From positions 496,001-560,000 of the forward strand of contig OOIN01000013.1 in the NCBI GenBank assembly GCA_900323505.1: a stretch of DNA of 64,000 nucleotides. Reading direction: 5' to 3'. Source of the stretch: Ustilago trichophora (Eukaryota > Basidiomycota > Ustilaginomycetes > Ustilaginales > Ustilaginaceae). The number at the start of each line of letters is the position of its first letter. Positions within the stretch are counted from its first letter, which is position 1. Below, piece by piece: positions 45,788 to 57,500 of this stretch. The translations under genes were made by a program, and so were the position numbers. A model generated the notes under the pieces. That model did not search any database. It was given only the letters and a program-made list of their open reading frames with translations, and was not told where the DNA came from.

Positions 45788-48700
45788 ATGACCTCGCTAC
45801 AGCCATCGCTGCTCCGCGGCAGCCGCGCCGGGCCGTCATCAGCATCATCTGGCAAACGATCAAGACAGGATGATACACAGCTTCCCGAAGCATATCAGCA
45901 GCAACGTCCACCGTGGAGGCCCCCTCTCCATTCGGCTGCTGCGGATCAACATGTACCGGATCTTTTCCCCACAAACCCAAATCAACCAGAGGATGACATG
46001 TCTCAGATCTCCGTCCGCAAGGGCTTTGCAGCACGTCCCTACGTCCGTAACGAGACCTTTTCAGCCCACGAAATGATCTACACTCGACTCGCATCACCAG
46101 ATACACTCCAGTCGCTCTCTAGCTGGATGGACGAAGTCATACAGCGACGCCGTGAACTCGACCGTGCCAACATCGCCCCAAGTCAGTACAAGGCTCCTTC
46201 GCGTGTCACCCTCAACGAAGCCAAACTCGCCAACTACGTCAAAGACCTTGCAGACCCCAACGTTCCCTTGACCCGTCTCTCCAGAAGCGTCCCTCACGGT
46301 TTTCGAGGTGAAAAACTCTTCGAAATGCTATGGGCTGGCGGTGCTCTCCCGTCCACCGCCGCCCCAACTGCCAACCACTTGAATCCTCGCACTGCATCCT
46401 CCGCCCAGATGCCGGCTCCATCCTCTGCTTCGACCCCTTCCGCTGCTCCATCTGCACCTAAGAAGAGCGTCGACATCTCGCGCGCTGTCTGGTTCATTCG
46501 AGCGCTTGGTGCTGCTGAATTGTCTTCCCTTCGGAACAAGTCGGCTGCCACCATCGTTCCCGAAATCACCTCCAACCTCTGCACCTGGATGGCCAAGCAG
46601 ATCGCCGAGCTCAACCTAGTTCAAACCGCCGAATCTTCGTCCACCGCAGCTGCGTCTCCTGCTCCAGTCTCACCCTCAACCCATCTTCCCAGAACCCCTG
46701 GCGCTCCCTCTTCTTCTTCCCTCTCGCGATCGGTGGCAGCCGCGCATTTCGCTCGCACCCCTTCCAACCTCAACCCTGCTTCCTCGCCATCGCCTGCACC
46801 CAAAGAGGTCTGCTCTGTTCTCCAAAATGTGCTCTACGAGGAGCGATGGACTGCAAAGTGGTCTTACAGCTTATCCCTGGCGCGTCACCTCCATGCACAG
46901 CATCTTCTCGATCGTTCTATCCTCGTTCGCTGGATCGTCGACGCCTTTGCCGCCTCCAATCTCGTCCAGCTCCCTTTTCTCGTAGAGCTGGTTCAAGAGG
47001 TTCTCGTCTTCATCCTGCGTCGCCGATGCTTTGTCAAGCCTTTCCTTGCTGCACTTTTGGTACAGATTCCAGCGCTAGATGCCCGCCTCGATCGCACAGC
47101 CGGTGGTGGACTTCGAGTCAAGCTCCTGCTCCTCTTTCGCATCGTCTGTGAGACTTGTCCGGACGCCCTCGTCAGTCCTCGTCTCTGGTCCGAGCACGCC
47201 GTTACGCTCACCCAGCTCTTGCACGAGATCAACACCGACACTGAAGCTGAAACGCGCCCGCAGCGCCTCTCCAAATCGTAGAGTACGTCGAGCAGACGGT
47301 CCGACCCCGTGTTGAACGACTCTTGCTGCATTCACGCAGTCGCAGCTCGGACGAGGTCGCAAACGCGTCGACACAGCCGCCAGCTTCAAATGCTCTGCAA
47401 CAGCACTTCGATATCCAAGCCCTTGATTCCTTCGACATGAAAACCATCGACCATGTCTTCCTCCAGCAGACGACAACAGACAATCGTTCCTCCAAACTCA
47501 GCAGAGATGATGGGCCCTGGGCGCCGAGAATTGAAACCATCCTCACTTGGGCCTGCACTGGGCGCCGCTCTGGCGTGGCACGTCAGTATCTTGCTGCCAC
47601 CTTGATCGAAAAGATCCGCTTTGGTGTGTCGTGGGAAGAGTCGAGCGAAGAGACCGATCAGGTCTCGTTGCCCGCTTTCGATCTTGACCACCATTCCAAG
47701 AAGACGCGCAAAATCAATGTGGAGCCCATGCTCATCAAATGGCTCGGCGACGTTGAGGCGTCTTCTACCCCAAACGTAGACCCAACCACTACGAACCAAA
47801 CGCGCTCCTCTCTCTTGGCCACCATCGAGGTCGCCTCCATCGTCATCCTGGTAGGTGAGCTTGCCAGGAGGGGTGTCTTTTCGTACACAAAGTATCTGCA
47901 GAGGTTGATAGCCCGTGGCATGACCAGCGCCTCTTCTGGTAATAAAGACGGGACAGATGCCGCCGCACCTGCGCCTTCGAATAGCACCCCATCCTCCCGC
48001 GACTCGCTACATTTACGTCTTCTCCGGTCGCTGCCATTATATGATCAGCCCGCTTCCGTCTACCAGCAGCGCAGACAAGCCATTTACGGGGATCGCACCA
48101 AGGAGACCTACGAAGACGCTGCCCAGCGTCGTGCTTTGCGTCAATTGCAGTCCTTTCTGCCCTTTGCTTTGTTGAACAGGCCGAGACCAACGTGGACGTT
48201 CCAATAGCTTCTCACGCTGCCATGCCAGTACAAACTGCGGCAGATGTGCGCGATCCTCGAGCAGCTCTGTCGCGTCTGTGGTCTGCCTCGCGGTTTGTGC
48301 GCTGCAGGATCTTTCGAAACGAGTTGCTCCCTGCTGTGTCGGCACGCATCGATCATTTGAATGGAGAGCAACTCTCGCAGATCTCATAGTCCTCGTCATG
48401 GCCGATGATTTCGAAGGTCTAGCCCAGCTTCTTGCGACCCTCCTGCTTCGCCCGTTGTCTGACAGCCTCGCTCGTGCCGCTTTCAACATGGTCATCGAGT
48501 TCAGCCTCATCTGGCGGTCCATGGACATTATGGGCACACTCAACCAACTCGTGCGGCAGCAACTCAATCACTCGAGCTCGGTACGGAACGACAGGCAGGC
48601 CGTGATGGCGTCGACGACTCTACTTCGTCTTCGCACCCTCATCGAAGGCATTCCCAGCCGCATCCATGCTCCAGCATCCGATTTCACCGCAGAGCACGAT

Positions 48701-51449
48701 GCAATCCAGCAGCATGTGCAAGCGCTCAGACCCAGTGTCGATGCGCTGCTTGGCAGATTCGCCAAACTGACCAGATCCGCTGCTGAGTCCAGAGAGAGTA
48801 GCGCGCCGACGCCCGATGAAGGCTCAGACATATTGACGCCCTTCCGCAATCTGTTTGTGCAGGCTGATGCGACCAGCGACGAGATCATCGAACGTACCAT
48901 TGTTGAAAGTATACTGGAACAAGCCAGCGTGGAGCTCGTCCCTGCAGCTGTACGCCTGATTGATCAGCTCTACCTCGAGGCCTCGCTCGAGATCGATGAG
49001 CGACATGCGCGATGGCTCATCCACCTAGCCAACAGCATCGAGCAACGCACATACAGCGAGACATCCGTCAAAGCATTGCTGGCGCTCTTAATCCGTCTTG
49101 TGGCGCACGGTACCCTCAACTTGCAGCTCGCAATGGACACGTTCCTGCTGCCTTGTTTGATGTCGTCTGTCCGAAGGATGACTGATCCAGCGACACGAGG
49201 CAATGAAACGGCATCTCATCTCGTCGCCGTGGTCAGCAGCCTCGCCGACATGTTCGCTGGCAGCCTCGGCGAGGTAGGCAAGGCGACATCCTGTGAAGAC
49301 ATGCGCGCGTTTGGTGCGCAGACCATGCTACTGTTTGCGCAGGTCAATTTGCCATGCCTATTGCGCGCAGCGGCTTCCCTCATCTGTGCCTCGGACGAGT
49401 CTTCGCCACTCAATGCTACGGAAAAGACGCAGGTCGAGGCCTTCTGGACGTCGCTCCTGCGGTCGGAACCGATGCAGATTGCCTTTCGTCAAATCCTCGT
49501 CTCGGCATGCTGACAATCAGAGACACATGCAAGTCGATGTGGGGCTGCACTCCATCTCGTGTCATGGATCAAGCGATGGCGTGTCTCGATCCAACAAGCT
49601 TGCTGCTCCACGGCGTTACTAGCATAGATGCCGCCTCTGTCAAGGCGAGAATGGACGGATGGGACACTGCTGTGGTAGCTAACGAGCTCGTCGAGATCTT
49701 TGAGCGCCTGCAGCTTGTCGAATCGAGTTTCCAGTCGAGAGCTGATAGCAAGACCAAGGCTCTGGCGTCTGGCATCTTTGATGATCTGTTCGTCAGGTTG
49801 CCCGATATTGGCGCTCAGCTCATGCGGGATTGTCAGTCAAGCGGGCTCATCTCGAGGTTCACCGACATTGGCATCAAGACTCTTTCCGATAAGGTCAAGG
49901 CGCAGGTCGACGCGGTGAAGACCGCTGAGCAGCTCAACATGGCCAAGAAGGTATCGGTGGGTGATGCCGTCGATGCGCAAAAGAGCGATCACACTGATGC
50001 GGAGACCAAACACGTTGTTCAGGACGCCGCCACATCGAATAGCAACTGCACGAGCGTGACCGAAAGCCAGCAGTGCTCTCCCGCGTAGAGGTCGAGTCGA
50101 CCATGCGCTCCGTCCTGCGCATGTGCGAGCAGCAAGACAGCTTTATTTTCAATGCAACCGACGCCGACTCTTGCGGCCAGCTTCTGCTCCACGTCATAAC
50201 TTCCCTCGAGGCGGCGGTCAGTGTCACAGAGCCAACAGTGGAAGATAGTGTGCCGCATCTGTCTGCACTGCTGCATAGTAGCATGACCTTCCAGCTGCTT
50301 CACCTCGTCATTCGATTCGGTTGTCTCTGGAATGGATCGATGAAGGCCGTTGCTCTCCGATTAGTCAAGACGCTGCTAAAGTGACCCTCCAAGTTGGGCA
50401 GATGGCACAGTGCGGTGGACAATTCGTTCTTCTACTCGACTCGTTAAGCTTTGTGTTGGACGAAATGCCACCGCCATTGCTAGGAGCATGCGTGCCCGAC
50501 CTAGAAATGCAGCTGCAGCAAGCGGAGCTAGCGACGTCCGAGCGAACAGAAAAGCTGCAGCAGCTCTCGTCACGCTGGACAACACGACAACGGCAAATGG
50601 ATGGTTCGTTGCCTCCAGTGCAGGAGCTGCATTGAAAAAGGGATGGTTTACGCCCGGGGGTCTGAATCCTTGGGAATGCGCAGAGTATCTGAATGCGACG
50701 CCAGCAGGAGCGACTGCACCAGGTGGTGCTGTAGCTGTAGGAGGACTGCATCGGTGCAGCAAGCCCGCGCAGCTGCCAACCCGCGATCAGCACCTGGCCA
50801 ATCTCAATCTGATCAGAGACGCCAACTCTCCCAGGCGCAAGAACGGGATGGCTTCCAAATTGTCGCTCAACACAGCCATCCCGATGTCTATGCTCGGTCT
50901 GCGAGTGACTCGCGACTTGGTCCCGCACTATGCCTCGCCCGCATCTCCCAGGTTGCTTCTGTGGGCAGCAACGCCGATGCCTCGACCACCACCGGTATCC
51001 AATCCCCCATCAATTCTACTGCCCCTGCTGCGTCGCTCTGCTCTGCGTCTGCGTGGAGGAAGATGACCCGTATCCACTCTACCGGTCTTTGTCGAATCTG
51101 AACGGTCCTATGGAGATAGAATGCTGGCGAGCCCTCCTTTTCGCGCGATCTCAGGCGAGGACTGCTGCTCCACCAACACTGCCACGCGACTTTTCCGCTG
51201 CATCCGCGCCCTCGCTGTCAGCCACTTTGGCGCATCTGCCGCAGAGCGACTTCTCAAAGCGGCGGAGGAGAGGAAGCAGGGCGCAGGGATGCAAGAATGG
51301 TCGGCTTGTCAAGCGACGCCATTCCAGTGATCGATCTCACTTGGGACGACGATGAGGTGATGCCATCCACTCAGACGCAACAGCAGAACGAAGCGGCGAC
51401 AAGTCAGCCCAATAGCAGCAGGAAACGGAGGATGTCGAAGCGCGATTGA
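45788..51449 (+). CDS. SRB8: Mediator kinase-module subunit MED12
   Basis: Subunit of the CDK8 kinase module that links MED13 and Cyclin C/CDK8 and controls Mediator. Seen: ATG 45788; the Med12 N-terminal signature SQYKAPSRVTLNEAKLANYV, DLADPNVPLTRLSRSVPHG and FRGEKLFEMLW (about 46185-46330); a long all-helical body with the LCEWAV-like part (YEERWTAKWSYSLSLARHLH, then RSILVRWIVDAFAASNL); Leu-rich helices such as LLRLRTLIEGIPSRIHAP; Gln-rich stretches; and a C-terminus with a SUMO-interacting-like motif IPVIDLTWDDDE and a basic end RKRRMSKRD at TGA 51447-51449. About 1,890 residues. Frame changes near 47275, 48190, 48380, 49510, 50080, 50375, 50480 and at least three further on. All computed offsets equal one lost base. 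The last 1.1 kb is hardest to phase. Confidence 0.9.
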
Positions 51450-51768
51450 ATCGTCATCTGACAATGACATGCTTGATCTGGAACCATCTTGGCTTGCCTC
51501 AAGGGAAGCGTTGTCGGCGTTTCGAGAGATGTCAAGAGTGCGCAATCTGAGCTTGGTTGATCGCGTGTGAAGACGTTGTCCGTGAATTGCAGTCCTGCCG
51601 AGCGAAGGAAGATGTGTGTGTACAGGTCGTAAGTGTCTTACGCGCCATCGAAACGCTTTTGTGGTATCACGTCATGTGGGATGGATGGCTTTTAACGTGC
51701 GATTGAATTGCGTGAACCTATACAAGCGGAATAAAGAATCGTGCTGTCTTTTGCTTGGTCGTATGTGA
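51450..51768. other. Convergent 3' spacer
   Basis: 319 bp between the MED12 and ARPC4 stops. No gene seen. Confidence 0.6.
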
Positions 51769-52510
51769 TCATGCGAACTGTCCAGAACGAATCGACAAAG
51801 AGAACGGGATTGTCAGCATGCCACTTCAACAAGCATCTTGGGTCATACACATAAAGAGGATCGAGTACTTACAGCGCTCAATAGCTCTCGGCAACAATTC
51901 TAGCCCTTGCATTGATACTCAATTCATCTCGGAGATTTCCTTGTCGACCTCCTCCATGAATTCGATGATGAAATCGACCAATTTGTGTTTGAGCATTGTT
52001 TCACTGTGAAAGTTTGTGATCAAAAAGCTGATATCGTAACCCTTGACCGGTTTTCTCCTTAGATGACGAAGCTCTCGGCGCGTTGCATGAGGAAGCGGGT
52101 GAATTTGTGGGCTAGGATGCGTTCGATTTCGTCGGCCTGTTTGATCTTGATGCTGATGCGGATCGAGTTGACGGAGGGTTCGATGAGGACTTTTTCGTTT
52201 TCATTGCGACTGATGGTGAGCGGGGTGAGGAGGACTTCTCGGGAAGAGGCGGCTTCGATTTCGGGTACGTTGTGACGTTCGACGGTTTGCGAGCGAAGTT
52301 GTCAAGTGTCAATGCGGCGGTAAGGGTGGAGCGCACACATGAGAGGTAGGGTCGGAGGGTGTTCGACTGCACGAGCAACAGCAAGATGTAGGCGTGGTGA
52401 GAGATGCGCATAGCAGCGAAGGTCAAAGTATGAGTAGAGAAACAGAGGTCTGAGTCAGAATACAGTGCGATAAGGAGAAAGAAGGCAGCGGGAGAGGGTC
52501 GACATACCAT
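51769..52510 (-). CDS. ARC19: Arp2/3 complex subunit 4 (p20)
   Basis: ARPC4 is a core subunit of the Arp2/3 complex that nucleates branched actin at patches. Seen: exon 1 is just the ATG (52510-52508), then intron 52507-52367 (GTATGT...CAG); exon 2 from 52366 ([103 protein letters not shown]) to 51873; intron 51872-51778 (GTAAGT, branch-like TGCTGAC, ACAG); exon 3 51777-51769 coding Phe-Ala-stop. The end reads AESYLSAFA, which matches the usual AEEFLKNF-type tail of this 168-residue family. Four frame breaks (near 52292, 52065, 51915 and 51880) each equal one lost base. Without the last one, a TGA at 51880 would end the protein early. Confidence 0.9.
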
Positions 52511-53220
52511 GATGAGATCGACTAGAACAGCTATACAGCAATGTCGCTTCTTCAATCTTTAGAAGGCCATAGTCCTATCGTGACCTTCGAATCCGATGAT
52601 GCTTCGAGACGTCAAGGTTTGTTTTCGCAAAGGCTGCTGTTGAGCAGATTATCTAGGTAGTCGAAGCGAGTGCTGATGATGATGATGATGGAGGTGGTGG
52701 ATGATATGTACGTGAATTGGCTGTGCCGGATGACACTTCGTGACAGGTGTGTGGAGTAAATGGGGCTGGCTTGTGCGATTCGCGATGCCCATCGTTTCGT
52801 ACGAGAATTTTGCAGCGATCCGCGGAGTTGAATTTCATTACGATGCTTCAGATCTTCTTCGCTTCTTTCATTTCAGATGTTTGGCTTTGCGTACATTCGA
52901 TGCACTCCAGCTGCTTACTGACTGACTTGACACTGACCAAGGGTCGTCTAGTGGTGACCGAATGCATATTGCAAATCTATTCGATAGGTGTTCAGAAGCC
53001 ACCCGGTCGTGCATATACACGGAGAGTGTATTTTTTTCAAATCTCAGAGAAATGGCTCTGCAACAAAATCGCCGAAAAAATCTAGGCACCAAAATACGGA
53101 GAGCTCACAAATTGCTCATGTGTATGACGAGAGAGGAAAGAAGCTGGTCGATTTCGTGCAACAATCGACTTGCAGTCTAGAAGTGTGTAAAGTATACAAG
53201 TGGAGTCATCCCGAGGTTGT
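52511..53220. other. Intergenic region upstream of ARPC4
   Basis: About 710 bp between ARPC4 and the phosphate-carrier stop (both -). Contains a GAT trinucleotide run near 52675-52692. No gene recognised. The ARPC4 promoter should lie in the first half. Confidence 0.55.
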
Positions 53221-54593
53221 TTAGGCCTTGGAGATCTCGACGGTGTTGGTGGCACCGAGGGCGCGCTTGAGCTCACCGTAGATGGCGAACTGACCAGCGG
53301 TGATGGAACCGACCATGACGAGACGGGTGGTAAGACCACCGAAGAGACCACGAACACCGAGCTCACCGGCCATCTTGGTGATCCTGCCGGTGATGGTCTC
53401 ACCGGGGAGGGCCTTCTGCTTGTTGATCTTGGAGAGCAAGGTGTCAGCGGGCTGGGAGATGGTGGCAGCGGCGAAACCGGCGATGAGACCCGAGCCGAGG
53501 TTGAGGAAGGTAGCCTCACCACCGCTGAGCTCCGACTTGGGCTTGCCGTAGGTCTGAATGGCCTTCTCGAGAACGACCTCCATGGTGGCGAACTTGGCCA
53601 TGTTGTAAGGAATCTGCTTGAAGAGGATGGGACCGAAACCGGCGTAGAAGCCACCGAGACCCTCCTCGCGGGCGATGCGGAGGAAAGCGGGGGCAAGACC
53701 GTTGGCGAAAGTGGGCTGCGAAACGAGACGGATACGGGTGGCCTCGAGGGGGCAGAGAGCAATGTCGGCGAAGAACTCGGCAATGGCAGAGGCACCAAGG
53801 TAGATAGCCATGCGGTTCTTAACGGCGGTCTCGTTGTCCATCTGCGAAACAAGGACCTTCTTGAAGAGCTCGTAACCACCGAACTTGAAACCACCCTGGA
53901 GGAAGTATCCGAGAACGGTAGGGCCGAGACCGTGAGGAGGGCGCCAGCACCTTCCTTGGCAATGACCTGACGGAAACCGCCATCATACCCTTGTTGTAGA
54001 CGGTGGGCTCAAGTTGGATACGGGTCTTGACGACATCGATGGGGGTGACGGCACCGTGGGTGATGGAGCTGCGCGCAAGAAAAAAAGGGAAGAAACAGTA
54101 AAAATTGTCAGTATGCTGCATCGATTTCAGCTCTGAGAGAGATCGCTATTCATCGCAACGCATCGGATTCTATATCTAGCTCGCAGTCTGCTGCTCCTAT
54201 ACAGCCAGTTCTCATCGTCCTCTCATCGAGGAAACGATTTCCGGCGTTGCAGCAATCGCAATCCAAGACCGAGAGCGTTTTTTGCGACCCGCTCCTTTCC
54301 TTTCCAATTCCAGCTCATTGTATCCATCCTTTGATGCATCGCCAGTCATTCCGATCTATCCATTAGACTCTGGCCCGCGACTCTTGTTGAGGTCGTGTGC
54401 GAGAGGTGCGAGTCCTGCGTTGCAACGAAGAAGGACGATTCTAGATCTTGATCGGCAAAACTCACCAGCAAAGAGCACCGGCAAGGAAGAACCTCGAGTA
54501 GAGGTCAACACCCTGCGGGCCGGGCTTGACGGCCTCGGCGACCGAGTGGATGGGGTAGGCACCCTTGGTGAAGCGTTCGGTGAAGGTGGCCAT
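53221..54593 (-). CDS. MIR1: Mitochondrial phosphate carrier
   Basis: Inner-membrane carrier that imports phosphate with a proton for ATP synthesis. Seen: exon 1 54593-54466 ([20 protein letters not shown] ... [11 protein letters not shown]), intron 54465-54069 (GTGAGT...GCAG, 397 bp), exon 2 54068-53221. The three carrier repeats each have the Px[D/E]xx[K/R]-type signature: [28 protein letters not shown] and [18 protein letters not shown]-type [20 protein letters not shown] marks it as phosphate carrier rather than another SLC25 member. About 310 residues, normal length, TAG... stop at 53221. Two frame breaks near 53978 (ATGATGGC|GGTTTC) and 53930 (CTCAC|GGTCTC) each look like CC read as C. 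Strongly biased codons suggest high expression. Confidence 0.95.
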
Positions 54594-57500
54594 TTTTGCT
54601 ATTCTTCGATGTGATACGAAAGAGATAGGGAGAAAGAGGAGGAGAGGTGGTGGTGGTAGTAGTGACGGTGACGAAGGGATGTTTCCGTGCGCGCTATCTG
54701 TCAGTCTTGGTTCGATGACGCTTGTGTGTGTGTGTTGAACTGAACTGAATCCCCCACGCCGGTTCAGATCGACACCTTCTGTGTGCTGTGTGGTGTGCTG
54801 TCACGGCAAATTTTTCGTCTCCTCTCTCTCTCGATCTGAGGCGCACAAGAAGATTCAAAAAAAACCCTTTTCTTTCAGACGACGAGTTCAACTTTCCGGT
54901 CCGCGAGGTGAGATTGCGCTCTCTGGAAATTCGCCAATCCTGATTTGACACCATCTCGCACGCCAATTGTATTCAACCAACCTCGGTTTTGTATTGGGGA
55001 CCGCGAATCTTCCTGAAATTCAATTCTTAAGGGTCGTTCCGAATATCGCCGCGTCGCCACTGCACCGATAAAATGCTGTGATAGGAACGTGGACACCAGA
55101 CCAACACTCTTCACAAGATTCGAGATGGATTGTCCAACAACACATGTTCTCGCTCAGATCAGTCATAACTTGAATGTGCTCGAGAGAGAGAGAGCATTAA
55201 TCAGAGCTTTGTTTTTTCGATTCTTAATGGTGTTCAGAGGGAGAACTGGTGAATGGCGGCAATCGGGTGGCGAATGGCGGCAGACTCTGACAGCCAAGAA
55301 GCAAGCGAGGGAAAGATCCGGAAAAGGTGTTGGTTGAAATTCGCCTATCGATAGAAGAGAACAGGAGCGCCGATCGATGATTTTCCGAAAGGGTTGCATC
55401 CAAATCGCAGAGATTCTGTCCCGATGCTTTCCATCGGTGATACATGTCTCGATGATTTTTTGGTTACATGGCCGTTGGTGGTCTAACATTCAGTTAGGTT
55501 TTCCGGAACACGGATCTCGGGATCTGCAGACGCCCAAAAAGGATCTGCATGCATGCAAACTTCTTCGCGAGACTTCTACCTCTGCACAACACACCGCCGC
55601 CGCCGCATTTGGTTTGTGTATATCTATCTGAATCTTGCACACATGCAACACAACACACTCCATCCCTCTCACATGTCCAACACACGCCACCAAAGAAAAG
55701 GGACTCCGAATGCGCATTGTATATGTACTTACTCCTAGCATGTGTCTCGACGCCACCACTAAGCAGCACGCAACACACGGGGTTCGATCCTGTATGCAAC
55801 CGTAGCATGTCCATAAACGAACAACGCCGCTGGCCTTGTCTCCCTGTTGCGAGCGGTGGTCTGTTGGTGCTCATTGTCAGTTCATATGGTGTGTGTTCAA
55901 AGGTCCGCATCGGGCAGATGAGGCTCGTCTTGAAGCGAGATCAGGCGGCATATGCCTCTCAGCTGGTCGTAGAAACAGGCCCGGAGCCGATCTAGACCTC
56001 TCACTTAAGCTCGTCTCCTAAAAAAAAACCAACCGTCGTAGTATGAGAGCTTAGTTGCCGTACTGGACACTCTTGCTGGCGCAGATCTTGGCAAACTTGG
56101 CCGAGGTCAAAGGCGTCGACAAATTTGGTTGCCTCGTATTGACCGTGCCAGGTCTCGCGTATGCGCTGGTTTCAACCCCCCCAGAGCAAGACCTCGAGTC
56201 TAGCTCCCTGCCGGCCGACCTTTCCCCTCAACATCGAGGGTCTGCCGATGATCAGGGACGCAATAGAGAAACGTGCTTCAAGCTATTTAGCACAGCCGAA
56301 AGAGACTGAACGTAACCAACGACTCTGATTGGCTCTCCACAGCGCTAAGCTAGAGCATGGTCTTGTTCCGGACTTGTCGTCTCCGATTGTGTACCGCTCA
56401 AGGGTTTGCCGTTCTCTGTCTCTCGCGTAACTGGTTCGCTAGCGGTAAATGCTATTCCAGCCGAGTAGATTGGGGTTGCAAGGACTACTATTTCCGTCGC
56501 TGTTGCGCGGATGTGTATGGGTGCAAGGGCCATCCAAAGCTCCTTGCGTACCCTCCTTGTGTGACCGACGGAATCGGGTGGATCGGCGGCTGTACACTGT
56601 ACTACCCCTGACTGTGACACCACTTTCAGTATTGTGTGCGACGATCGGCTTTCCTTCTTCCAACTCTATTTCTGTCGTGGAGCTCAACAAACATCTTTGA
56701 GTTGAAAGCTTCGGCGAGGGCCGCATGCGCTTGCTCCCCGACTTCTGTGAGACGAGAAAGGATCCGTTCAGACATGCGACAAACACCAAAATTTGATTGT
56801 GGGCGGAGTGTGTGTCGGAAGTGAGGGAAAAACACGGAAGAGCAGCAGGAGTGAGCCTACATACATTGGCGGAGCACGATGGCCCCTAGCGGACTGGCGG
56901 ATGCTGAAAAATTAACACCTATACATGTGCTCTAAAGGGAATCAAGAGTGAGTATCGAGTAGGGTCTGGATTCGTGTCTTAGTAGGGGCTGAGAACTGCC
57001 GTAGAGGCAGAACCGGGAGCGGGTGCAACAGGCGAGGGGAGAAGGCGGAAAAAAAAAGCAGGGACCAGGCAGCAGTAGCATCGAGAGTTGACTTTGTTGG
57101 TTCACAAAGCGGCGCTTCTTGTTTCACGGCTCCCAAGTGGTCGTCAGCCGTCGGTCTGCGCAGCCGCCGCTCTATCATGCTTCCATCGTTTGTATAGTCC
57201 ATGAAAAGCGGCATAAGAGAAACCTCTTGATTTTTGTATTGCATCATTTGAGCTCCGACTTTGCGGTACATAATGCAATCATTACAGTAGTGTGAACCGC
57301 ACGATGGCTGGACCCGAGAGTGCGGGGCATAGCGTGAATGGAAGCGAGCCGTAACCCGCATGCGCGACTAAGCGCTGAGTTTGAGAACACCAAACTCCGC
57401 TCTTGCTTGCTTGCCTTGGCTCCCTTGGAGATGCCAGGAGCTGCCAAGCATGACAGAGCGGGGCTGAAATTGGAGGAGGGTCAAAGTTCAGCTGAGAGAG

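Noticed and set aside
45484..45855. 123-codon open frame on the - strand in front of MED12
   Set aside because: It overlaps the MED12 start antisense, has no family and no clear promoter or leader. Kept as intergenic.
55785..55815. Possible tRNA T-arm (GGGGTTCGATCC)
   Set aside because: The T stem mismatches in canonical register and no 5' acceptor strand (GTTGCAT) lies upstream.
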